NCBI GenBank assembly: GCA_012839145.1
Contig: DUNY01000367.1
Span: 1-6,163 of the forward strand
Reading direction: 5' to 3'
Length of the DNA: 6,163 nucleotides
Origin: Thermoanaerobacterales bacterium
Lineage (GTDB): Bacteria; Bacillota; Thermosediminibacteria; Thermosediminibacterales; Tepidanaerobacteraceae
Numbering within the stretch: position 1 is the first letter of the stretch; each line of letters begins with the position of its first letter. This document shows positions 1 to 5,621 of this stretch, one piece after another. The position numbers were made by a program, and so were the translations under genes. The notes beneath the pieces were generated by a model. It ran no database searches and was not told the DNA's origin. It was given only the letters and a program-made list of their open reading frames with translations.

Positions 1-335
1 TTATCTCTCTGTCCAAGGTATTCGAAACTTTTTACCAATTACTTAAAGAAGATGGAGACTTGATCACCTTGATAAAACCACAGTTTGAAGTAGGTAAAGA
101 AGAAGTTGGAAAAAGAGGAGTAGTTAAGGGTTTTAAACTCCATGTAAAAGCAGTTAATAAGGTAATTGCAGATGCTAGAGAGCATCATTTTAATATATGC
201 GACTTTACCCATTCGCCCATAAAGGGTCCCAAGGGTAATATAGAATATCTCGCTCATTTTAGAAAGGATTTGAAAAACGGTAAATTTATCTACATAGAAG
301 AAGCAGTGAAAAAATCACATCTTGAGTTATTATAA
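1..335 (+). CDS. tlyA: TlyA family rRNA 2'-O-methyltransferase / hemolysin A, C-terminal part (5' end outside window)
   Basis: The reading frame is open from base 3 to a TAA at 333-335 and gives about 110 residues, the C-terminal third or more of a roughly 270-residue family. The fragment starts inside the Rossmann-like FtsJ/RrmJ methyltransferase domain. The recognisable blocks are ISLSKVF, then LIKPQFEVGKEEVGKRGVV (nt 66-122), then SPIKGPKGN followed by EYL (nt about 213-251). These are typical of TlyA, which uses S-adenosylmethionine to 2'-O-methylate rRNA; some members are also called hemolysins. The N-terminal S4 RNA-binding domain and the SAM-binding loop would lie upstream and cannot be seen. 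An internal TTG at 60 is not the start, because the conserved family sequence continues upstream of it. tlyA directly before nadK-argR-recN is the usual Clostridia/Bacillus order. No convincing terminator follows the stop, so read-through into the next gene is likely. The rRNA target in this organism is inferred from the family. Confidence 0.93.
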   Translation, partial: ISLSKVFETFYQLLKEDGDLITLIKPQFEVGKEEVGKRGVVKGFKLHVKAVNKVIADAREHHFNICDFTHSPIKGPKGNIEYLAHFRKDLKNGKFIYIEEAVKKSHLELL

Positions 336-451
336 AAGGAATCTTTTCTTTTGTGTAGAATCTAATTGTAAGGAACAGTAAGATATTGTTTTTGTTTAAA
401 AACATGCTTGTGTATTCGTTTCTTACTATATCACTTATGGAAGGTTTAGTA

Positions 452-973
452 ATGGACATCATTTTTTACATAATTTTTGGTCTTATAGTTGGTATTTTTT
501 TGACAGTTTATGTTTTAAAATATTTAAGAAGATGGAACCTGAAAAAGAGAATACAAAAAGCCAAAAAAAGTGAATATAAAGCTATACAGTTCATTGAGAA
601 CCAAGGTTATCAAGTAATGGATTTACAAAAAGAATCCACTTATACATTATTTATTGACAATAAACCTCATATGGTTAAAGTTAAAGCTGATATGATAGTT
701 AAGAAAGGGAACAAGACCTATGTAGCTGAGGTAAAAACCGGCGAAAAAGTAACTTCACCAAAATACACCGATACAAGGCGTCAATTATTGGAGTATTACA
801 TGGTATATAGACCTAATGGTTTAATTTTAGTTGATATGGAAAGACAAAAGTTAAAAACTGTGGAATATTCTATCTTAAAACACGACAAGGTCGCATTTTT
901 AGATCGTTTGTTATGGTTTTCGATCTTAGTAACTATTGGGTTTATTTTAGGTTTTTTAACTAGAGGAGGATGA
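452..973 (+). CDS. Membrane-anchored PD-(D/E)XK nuclease-like protein, uncharacterised
   Basis: This 173-residue protein has one hydrophobic segment at each end (residues about 3-24 and 153-169), with a basic patch (KYLRRWNLKKR) after the first. I do not recognise a named gene. The soluble middle carries the signature of the PD-(D/E)XK nuclease superfamily: E41 in a first helix ending in GYQV, D80 in KADMIV, E93 and K95 in AEVKTG, and a Q111-LLE-Y115 pair matching the QxxxY motif of RecB/Cas4-like nucleases. With all these residues present, catalysis is plausible, but DNA cleavage is inferred. The positive charges after helix 1 suggest that the soluble domain faces the cytoplasm. The frame is open back to TTG at 386, but the ATG at 452 is preceded by GGAAGG (439-444) with 7-nt spacing, so I start there. 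Its stop lies one base before the nadK start, indicating co-transcription and probable translational coupling with nadK, argR and recN. Confidence 0.8.
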   Translation: MDIIFYIIFGLIVGIFLTVYVLKYLRRWNLKKRIQKAKKSEYKAIQFIENQGYQVMDLQKESTYTLFIDNKPHMVKVKADMIVKKGNKTYVAEVKTGEKVTSPKYTDTRRQLLEYYMVYRPNGLILVDMERQKLKTVEYSILKHDKVAFLDRLLWFSILVTIGFILGFLTRGG

Positions 974-974
974 A

Positions 975-1823
975 ATGCTTACTGTAGGCCTGTATCCAAA
1001 TTTATTTAAAAAGAACTTGATAAAGGTTACCGAAAGTTTAATTAGTTGGTTTGAAGATCGGGGCTATTTAGTATTGCTACCGAAAGATGTTGCTAAATCC
1101 CTTTGCATGCCTCATCTTTCAACTGATGTAAATGACCTTGTAAGAAAAATAGATGTTGCAATAACTTTAGGGGGAGACGGGACACTATTAAGTGTAGCCA
1201 GACAAACCGCTCCTCATAAAGTACCCATACTTGGTATAAATATGGGTCATGTAGGATTCTTAACTGAAGTAGAACTTTCGGATTTATATACTGACTTGGA
1301 GTATTTCAACAGAAAAGATTACAGTATAGATGTTCGAATGATGTTAGAGGCTGAAGTGGTTAGAGGTAAAAGAGTTTTAAAAAACTTCTTGGCACTTAAT
1401 GATGTAGTCATAACAAAAGGGCCTTTTTCAAGATTGATACGGCTTAAGACCTATGCTAATGAAGCTTATGTAGACACTTATCCAGCTGATGGGCTAATTA
1501 TTTCAACACCTACGGGTTCTACCGCTTATTCATTGTCGGCGGGGGGGCCAATAATAAACCCGAATATGAATCTGTTGTTGTTAACCCCAATATGTCCGCA
1601 TACACTTCAAAGCCGCTCTATTGTCCTATCAAAGGATGATATCATAAAGGTTAAACTTTTAGCAGAACATCCTGAAGTTATGCTGACTGTAGATGGACAG
1701 CAAGGATATGAATTATTGCCCGGTGATCAGGTTGTAGTCAAAAAATCTTCTTTTTCAACTCGTTTAATACGCATTAAAAATAGAAGTTTTTATGATGTAC
1801 TAAGAAAAAAATTGAGTGAATAA
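975..1823 (+). CDS. nadK: NAD kinase (ATP-NAD kinase)
   Basis: This enzyme phosphorylates NAD+ at the 2'-hydroxyl of its adenosine ribose to make NADP+, the only de novo route to NADP in bacteria; it acts in the cytosol. The 282-residue length fits the family. Visible motifs are the GGDGT phosphate-donor loop at residues 66-70 with the expected catalytic aspartate D68, NMGHVGFLTE at about 89-98, the NAD-binding ND pair at 142-143, D172-G173, and the glycine-rich TPTGSTAYSLSAGGP at 178-192. A late VDGQ motif is also present. The ATG is preceded by AGGAGG (964-969) with a 5-nt spacer inside the end of the upstream gene, which supports this start and suggests coupling. A run of seven G residues (1541-1547) encodes part of the SAGGP motif, and the frame is intact across it. 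The phosphate donor (ATP or polyphosphate) cannot be told from sequence alone. Confidence 0.97.
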   Translation: MLTVGLYPNLFKKNLIKVTESLISWFEDRGYLVLLPKDVAKSLCMPHLSTDVNDLVRKIDVAITLGGDGTLLSVARQTAPHKVPILGINMGHVGFLTEVELSDLYTDLEYFNRKDYSIDVRMMLEAEVVRGKRVLKNFLALNDVVITKGPFSRLIRLKTYANEAYVDTYPADGLIISTPTGSTAYSLSAGGPIINPNMNLLLLTPICPHTLQSRSIVLSKDDIIKVKLLAEHPEVMLTVDGQQGYELLPGDQVVVKKSSFSTRLIRIKNRSFYDVLRKKLSE

Positions 1824-1848
1824 CATCAATTGCAAGGGAGGTGTGCCT

Positions 1849-2295
1849 ATGAAACAAAAAAGGCACTTCAAGATTCGGGAAATAATAAGGGAAAGACCTA
1901 TAGAAACTCAAGAAGATTTGGCGGCTGAACTGAGAAAAGAAGGATTTAATGTGACTCAGGCAACAGTATCCAGAGATATTAAAGAACTAAGGCTTATAAA
2001 AGTTATGCGTGACAACCAGCATTATTGTTATGCAGAACCCGAACGGCCTTCAATATCCTCAGATAGATTGCTTAGAATGTTTAAAGAGTCTATAATGAGT
2101 TTCGCTTCATCGGAAAACCTTATTGTGATCAAAACATCCTCAGGAACTGCCTCGGCTGTTGCTGAGGCTATAGATGGCCTCAATTGGAATGATGTGTTGG
2201 GCACTATAGCAGGCGATAACACAATATTAGTTATTGCAGAGTCTAAAAAAACTGTAAAAGATGTAATAGATAGGTTTGAAGAAATTATGAGATAA
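1849..2295 (+). CDS. argR: Arginine repressor ArgR/AhrC
   Basis: This is a hexameric transcription regulator of arginine metabolism that binds ARG boxes when loaded with L-arginine. At 148 residues it matches the family length of about 150. The N-terminal winged helix-turn-helix spans roughly residues 1-70, with the recognition helix in TQATVSRDIKEL (36-47; S41, R42). The C-terminal oligomerisation and arginine-binding domain shows GTASAVAEAID (99-109) and GTIAGDNTI (118-126). The second acidic residue of the common GDDT motif is asparagine here (N124). The frame is open to an upstream ATG at 1816 overlapping nadK, but GGGAGGTG at 1836-1843, five bases before the ATG at 1849, marks the real start and gives the normal family N-terminus. 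It sits between nadK and recN, as in Bacillus (ahrC-recN) and Clostridia. This position is conserved and does not by itself imply that ArgR regulates its neighbours; I saw no clear ARG box in the window. Confidence 0.96.
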   Translation: MKQKRHFKIREIIRERPIETQEDLAAELRKEGFNVTQATVSRDIKELRLIKVMRDNQHYCYAEPERPSISSDRLLRMFKESIMSFASSENLIVIKTSSGTASAVAEAIDGLNWNDVLGTIAGDNTILVIAESKKTVKDVIDRFEEIMR

Positions 2296-2309
2296 GGAGG
2301 CAGCATTTT

Positions 2310-4034
2310 ATGCTCCTTAACCTCTGCATTAAAGATTATGCTTTAATCGATGATCTATCAATTTCTTTTGGTCCGGGATTAAACGTTCTCACGGGAGAGA
2401 CTGGAGCTGGAAAGTCGATAATAATAGATGCAATTAATCTAATTATCGGAGAAAGAGCTTATACTGACTTTATTCGCACCGGAAAGCTGAATGCTAGTGT
2501 AGAAGCTGTTTTTGATTACGAAGATGCTCTCGTAGAAGATATTTTGAAGGATTATGGTATTGAACCGGAGGATAACACATTAATTATAAGAAGGGAAATA
2601 AGCGCACAAGGTCGCAGTTTTTCACGATTGAATGGAAAAATGGTTCCAGCTTCCGCACTTAAAAAAATAGGAAAATTATTGATTGATATACACGGTCAAC
2701 ATGAACATCAATCATTATTAGATAGTAAAAACCACAGACGTATATTGGACTTGCTAGGTCATGAGGATATATCAGAATCCAAAAACAATGTTAGTATGCT
2801 TTATAAAAAATACTGCAAGGTCCAAAGAGATATTGATGATCTAGAAAGTAAATATGCGGATTTTTGTAGACAACAAGACAGGTTAAGATATGAAGTTGAC
2901 GAATTAGAAAAAGCTCAAATGAAACCCAAAGAAGATCTGCTATTAGAGGAAGATAAAAAGATTTTAGAGAATGCGGAGCAAATATTTAAAACTTTGGAAT
3001 ATGCTTATAATGTATTGTATCAGGGTTATGAAACCCCGTCTATTATCGATAATTTGAATAAAGTTATTGATAATTTTGAAGGGATAATAGATTTTTATAA
3101 ACCCATAGAGAGTATTTGTGAGTCTTTAAAAAATATTTTATATGAATTGGAAGACACGTCTTCTACCGTAAGAAACCTAAGGGATGCAATAGACTTTGAT
3201 ATGGGGAAATTAGACAAGATTAACGCAAGATTGGAATTACTTCACAGACTCAAGTCAAAATACAATAAAAGTATAACTGAACTTTTAAAGTATAAGAATG
3301 AAGTGGTTGCCGAATTGGAAAAAGCTTTTAACATAAATGAGGGAATAAGTGTATTAAGAACTAAGCTCACAAATATAGAATTAAATCTATCTAAAAGTGC
3401 TGTGGAATTAACCAAAAAACGTAAAAAATGGGCTAATAATCTGGAAAAAAGCATATCAAAAGAATTAGAAGATTTAGGGATGAAAAATGTAAAATTTGAA
3501 GTAGATATAAGAACTAAGGACGACCCTGATGGGATTGAAGTAGAAGGTAAAAAGGTTCATATAAATGAAGAAGGTATTGATGAAATAGAATTTTTAATAT
3601 CAACAAACCCAGGAGAGCCGCTAAAGCCTCTTGTAAAAATCATATCAGGCGGCGAGTCTTCTCGAATTATGTTGGCATTAAAAAGTATAATGGCTGAAGT
3701 TGACAATATATCTTGCCTAATATTCGACGAAATAGATACAGGTATAGGTGGAAGAACCGCACAGGCAGTTGGTGAGAAACTGTCAAAAATCAGTAGCAAG
3801 CGTCAGATATTATGTGTTACTCACTCTCCACAAATCGCCAGCCTTGGAGATACTCACTTTTTAATACAAAAAGAGAGCATAGATAAAAAAGTTTCTACGA
3901 AGGTTTATAGTATTGAAGGTCAGGAGCGAATAAATGAACTAGCAAGGATGCTTGGAGGAGCTGAAATAACAAAAAATACAATAATACATGCACAGGAAAT
4001 GTTAAATATGGCAAAAAAAATAAAAAAACCATAA
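2310..4034 (+). CDS. recN: DNA repair protein RecN (SMC-like ATPase)
   Basis: RecN is a cytoplasmic SMC-like ATPase that gathers at DNA double-strand breaks and helps tether ends for RecA-dependent repair. The 574-residue length is typical. The N-terminal half of the ATPase head holds the Walker A motif GETGAGKS (29-36) and the family HGQHEHQ block (128-134). Residues about 155-385 are rich in Lys, Glu and Leu and form the coiled-coil arms. The C-terminal half holds the ABC signature SGGE (446-449), Walker B LIFDE (470-474, catalytic E474), and the switch histidine H505 in VTHSPQ. After SGGE the residue is serine (S450), where leucine or methionine is usual; I see no other departure. The ATG follows AAGGAGG (2294-2300), which overlaps the argR stop, with a 9-nt spacer. 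The gene ends in an A-rich tract (A8, T, A7 at 4013-4028) coding KKIKK and is followed by a strong hairpin terminator, making it the last gene of the operon. Confidence 0.97.
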   Translation: MLLNLCIKDYALIDDLSISFGPGLNVLTGETGAGKSIIIDAINLIIGERAYTDFIRTGKLNASVEAVFDYEDALVEDILKDYGIEPEDNTLIIRREISAQGRSFSRLNGKMVPASALKKIGKLLIDIHGQHEHQSLLDSKNHRRILDLLGHEDISESKNNVSMLYKKYCKVQRDIDDLESKYADFCRQQDRLRYEVDELEKAQMKPKEDLLLEEDKKILENAEQIFKTLEYAYNVLYQGYETPSIIDNLNKVIDNFEGIIDFYKPIESICESLKNILYELEDTSSTVRNLRDAIDFDMGKLDKINARLELLHRLKSKYNKSITELLKYKNEVVAELEKAFNINEGISVLRTKLTNIELNLSKSAVELTKKRKKWANNLEKSISKELEDLGMKNVKFEVDIRTKDDPDGIEVEGKKVHINEEGIDEIEFLISTNPGEPLKPLVKIISGGESSRIMLALKSIMAEVDNISCLIFDEIDTGIGGRTAQAVGEKLSKISSKRQILCVTHSPQIASLGDTHFLIQKESIDKKVSTKVYSIEGQERINELARMLGGAEITKNTIIHAQEMLNMAKKIKKP

Positions 4035-4071
4035 TTATTTTTTAAATTTAAAACGTTGATGATATTAACAT

Positions 4072-4108
4072 AAAAAGCCTTATAAACAATCATAAGGCTT
4101 TTTCTTTT
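4072..4108 (+). terminator. Rho-independent terminator after recN
   Basis: A perfect 12-bp inverted repeat has arms AAAAAGCCTTAT (4072-4083) and ATAAGGCTTTTT (4092-4103) around an 8-base loop. The descending arm ends in a T run and is followed by CTTTT. It lies 37 nt after the recN stop and should end the tlyA-recN transcript. It also has an A run on the 5' side, so it could act on transcripts from the minus strand, but no minus-strand gene is present nearby. Confidence 0.9.
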
Positions 4109-4133
4109 GCAAAAATTAACTCTTTATTATACC

Positions 4134-4162
4134 GTATAAAAAGAATTTTTAAGGTTATCTTA
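4134..4162 (+). promoter_or_regulatory. Candidate forespore (sigma-G/sigma-F type) promoter for spoIVB
   Basis: GTATA at 4134-4138 fits the -35 element of both sigma-F and sigma-G promoters as known from Bacillus subtilis. Seventeen bases later, TATCTTA (4156-4162) matches five of seven positions of the sigma-G -10 element; an overlapping GGTTATCTTA gives a poorer sigma-F match. B. subtilis spoIVB is transcribed in the forespore, and the terminator after recN means that spoIVB needs its own promoter. The match is imperfect, AT-rich DNA gives such matches by chance, and the site is about 80 nt from the start codon, so this is a suggestion only. Confidence 0.3.
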
Positions 4163-4229
4163 TAACCCATAGGAAAGCGAAAATTGTTTTTGTGGCTTTC
4201 TGATATATAGCATTGGAAACATTTTTCCT

Positions 4230-4248
4230 AGGGGGAGTGAATAGTTTG
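4230..4248 (+). promoter_or_regulatory. Ribosome binding site and TTG start of spoIVB
   Basis: AGGGGG at 4230-4235 is the only strong Shine-Dalgarno sequence here. It sits 10 bases before an in-frame TTG (4246-4248). The in-frame GTG at 4237 is too close to it, and the more upstream TTG at 4213 lies before it with no ribosome binding site of its own. The TTG at 4246 gives an N-terminus of MRKTIKK followed directly by a hydrophobic segment, as expected for SpoIVB. Confidence 0.7.
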
Positions 4249-5529
4249 CGAAAAACCATCAAAAAAATTGCTATGCTTTTTGTAGTTATGTTGATTTTAA
4301 TAATATCTACTATAAATATATTTTTTGGACATTTACCCGGAGAGATAAAGATCATCGAAGGAAAAGAGCAAAAGTTAGAGTTAAAAGTTCCTATGACTTT
4401 GCAGTTATTTTGTAAAGAACCTTTTTTTATTAACGGGTATTGTGTAAAAGATAAAACGATAATCAGACTGAAAGAACCCTTGATTTTAAAGTCTGCTGCC
4501 AAAGGAACTTATAATCTTGAGTTTAGATTGTTGGGATTTATACCTGTGAAAAAACTCAAAGTCCATGTATTACCTGAAACCCGAGTCATACCCGGAGGGC
4601 ATTCTCTAGGAGTAAAACTTCGACCTAACGGAGTCATAGTGGTGGGTTTTGCATCTATAATTGACGAAAACGGTCTGAAACATCAACCAGCTCGGGAAGC
4701 TGGGATACAGGTAGGAGACACAATTGTTAAGGTGAATAATCAAAAAATATTTCAGGCTGAGGAGTTGGCCCAAGTAGTAGATAAACAAAAATCAGTCAAT
4801 CTTTCGGTAAAAAGGAATGATAAAATATTTGAAGTACAGTTAAATCCTGTCAAAAATAATTTCGGTCTTTACCAAATCGGCTTGTGGGTAAGAGATGTAG
4901 CAGCAGGTGTTGGCACACTGACATTTTATGATCCAAAAACCAGTTTTTACGGGGCATTAGGTCATATAATTACCGATGCCGACACCGGAAAAATCATTGA
5001 AGTAGGGGAAGGAGAAATTATTCGAGCAAGAGTTTCATCAATATCTCCAGCTAAAAAGAATCTACCTGGAGAAAAAAAAGGCGTATTTATCAATGAGGAA
5101 CAAATTATAGGGAACATCATTGCAAATACTCCTTTTGGAATCTTTGGAAAAGCTTACCAGTCATTTGAAAATCCTTTTTATGCATCCCTTCCGGTAGCTA
5201 CAGTGAACCAAGTACGTGAGGGTAATGCTAAAATTCTCACAGTAATTGAAGGTGAAAAAATTCAGGAATACGATATTGAGATACAAAAAATCATTAAACA
5301 ATCATACCCAAATGGAAAAGGCATGATATTGAAAATTACCGATCCAGAACTACTTTCTAAAACTGGAGGCATTATTCAGGGTATGAGCGGAAGCCCAATT
5401 GTTCAGGACGGTTATATAGTAGGTGCGATCACACACGTGTTTGTAAATGATCCAACAAAAGGTTATGGTATTTTTATAGAGTGGATGTTAAATGAAATTA
5501 ATAATGTAAATTTTCGTGAACAAATTTAA
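4246..5529 (+). CDS. spoIVB: SpoIVB serine peptidase (stage IV sporulation protein B)
   Basis: SpoIVB is made in the forespore and secreted into the space between the two spore membranes. In B. subtilis it cleaves SpoIVFA so that pro-sigma-K is processed in the mother cell. From the TTG start the protein has 427 residues, against 426 in B. subtilis. A basic start and one hydrophobic segment (about 8-27) form an uncleaved anchor or signal sequence. RVIPGGHSLGVKL (113-125) leads into a PDZ domain (about 122-200, with VGD at 156-158). The C-terminal S55 peptidase domain carries H240 in LGHIITD, D366 in KITDPE and S381 in QGMSGSP, matching the known catalytic H236, D363 and S378. The protein therefore looks intact and active. 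It stands alone between the recN terminator and the spo0A promoter region. Whether SpoIVFA/SpoIVFB exist in this organism cannot be seen here; many clostridia lack them, so the substrate is uncertain. Confidence 0.95.
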   Translation: MRKTIKKIAMLFVVMLILIISTINIFFGHLPGEIKIIEGKEQKLELKVPMTLQLFCKEPFFINGYCVKDKTIIRLKEPLILKSAAKGTYNLEFRLLGFIPVKKLKVHVLPETRVIPGGHSLGVKLRPNGVIVVGFASIIDENGLKHQPAREAGIQVGDTIVKVNNQKIFQAEELAQVVDKQKSVNLSVKRNDKIFEVQLNPVKNNFGLYQIGLWVRDVAAGVGTLTFYDPKTSFYGALGHIITDADTGKIIEVGEGEIIRARVSSISPAKKNLPGEKKGVFINEEQIIGNIIANTPFGIFGKAYQSFENPFYASLPVATVNQVREGNAKILTVIEGEKIQEYDIEIQKIIKQSYPNGKGMILKITDPELLSKTGGIIQGMSGSPIVQDGYIVGAITHVFVNDPTKGYGIFIEWMLNEINNVNFREQI

Positions 5530-5545
5530 CATAACAAAAACATTT

Positions 5546-5573
5546 TATGGAATGCAAGGAGGAATTTTCCATA
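5546..5573. repeat. 7-bp inverted repeat around the spo0A -35 element
   Basis: TATGGAA (5546-5552) and TTCCATA (5567-5573) are perfect reverse complements separated by 14 bases, which contain most of the sigma-H -35 element. Inside it, GGAATTTTCC (5561-5570) forms a smaller hairpin with 4-bp arms. No T run follows, so it is a poor terminator. It may be an operator for a DNA-binding protein, a weak hairpin at the end of the spoIVB transcript, or chance. Confidence 0.5.
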
Positions 5574-5586
5574 GTTTGTCGAATTA
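5558..5586 (+). promoter_or_regulatory. Sigma-H promoter of spo0A
   Basis: GGAGGAATT (5558-5566) fits the sigma-H -35 consensus RNAGGAWWW at every position. After 11 bases, GTCGAATTA (5578-5586) fits the -10 consensus RNNGAATWW at every position. Transcription would begin around 5592-5595, leaving a leader of about 30 nt before the spo0A ATG. Sigma-H is the transition-state sigma factor that drives spo0A at the onset of sporulation in Bacillus. The AAGGAGG within the -35 region looks like a ribosome binding site, but no usable start codon and open frame follows it. Confidence 0.8.
5576..5583 (+). promoter_or_regulatory. 0A box (Spo0A binding site) overlapping the spo0A -10 element
   Basis: TTGTCGAA is an exact match to the core Spo0A box (TGTCGAA). 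It lies 38 nt before the spo0A start codon and shares six bases with the sigma-H -10 element. Phosphorylated Spo0A bound here would cover the -10 region, so direct negative autoregulation is the simplest reading; activation would normally need a site further upstream. I found no second good box in this intergenic region. Confidence 0.75.
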
Positions 5587-5608
5587 ATCATTTATTAACA
5601 CAATTTTT

Positions 5609-5615
5609 GGGGGGG
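5609..5615 (+). promoter_or_regulatory. G7 ribosome binding site of spo0A
   Basis: A run of seven G residues ends 6 bases before the ATG at 5622 and is the only purine-rich sequence in position to act as the Shine-Dalgarno site. It fixes the spo0A start. Homopolymer runs of this kind can vary in length, which would change spacing and possibly translation. Confidence 0.75.
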
Positions 5616-5621
5616 CATATC

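Noticed and set aside
334..350. Possible terminator after tlyA (AAAAG, GAAT loop, CTTTT)
   Set aside because: The stem has only 5 bp with one G-C pair, too weak to count as a terminator.
388..403. Hairpin GTTTTT / AAAAAC before the membrane protein gene
   Set aside because: It has a short AT stem with no T run and nothing to distinguish it from chance in this base composition.
387..416. Possible sigma-A promoter TTGTTT-N18-TGTATT before the membrane protein gene
   Set aside because: The -10 match is poor and such matches are frequent in AT-rich DNA; the gene can be served by read-through from tlyA.
386..451. N-terminal extension of the membrane nuclease-like protein to a TTG at 386
   Set aside because: No ribosome binding site stands at a workable distance from it, while the ATG at 452 has GGAAGG with good spacing and starts directly at the membrane segment.
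1816..1848. argR start at ATG 1816, overlapping the end of nadK
   Set aside because: The strong GGGAGGTG site lies inside this stretch and serves the ATG at 1849, and the extra 11 residues do not fit the ArgR N-terminus.
4155..4502. Minus-strand open frame of 115 codons
   Set aside because: It lies largely antisense to the well-supported spoIVB and its translation has no recognisable domain. The other minus-strand frames, opposite tlyA, argR, recN and spoIVB, were dropped for the same reason.
5556..5562. AAGGAGG as the ribosome binding site of a small gene between spoIVB and spo0A
   Set aside because: The only nearby candidate start is a TTG at 5576 that stops after three codons; the bases are better explained as part of the sigma-H -35 element.
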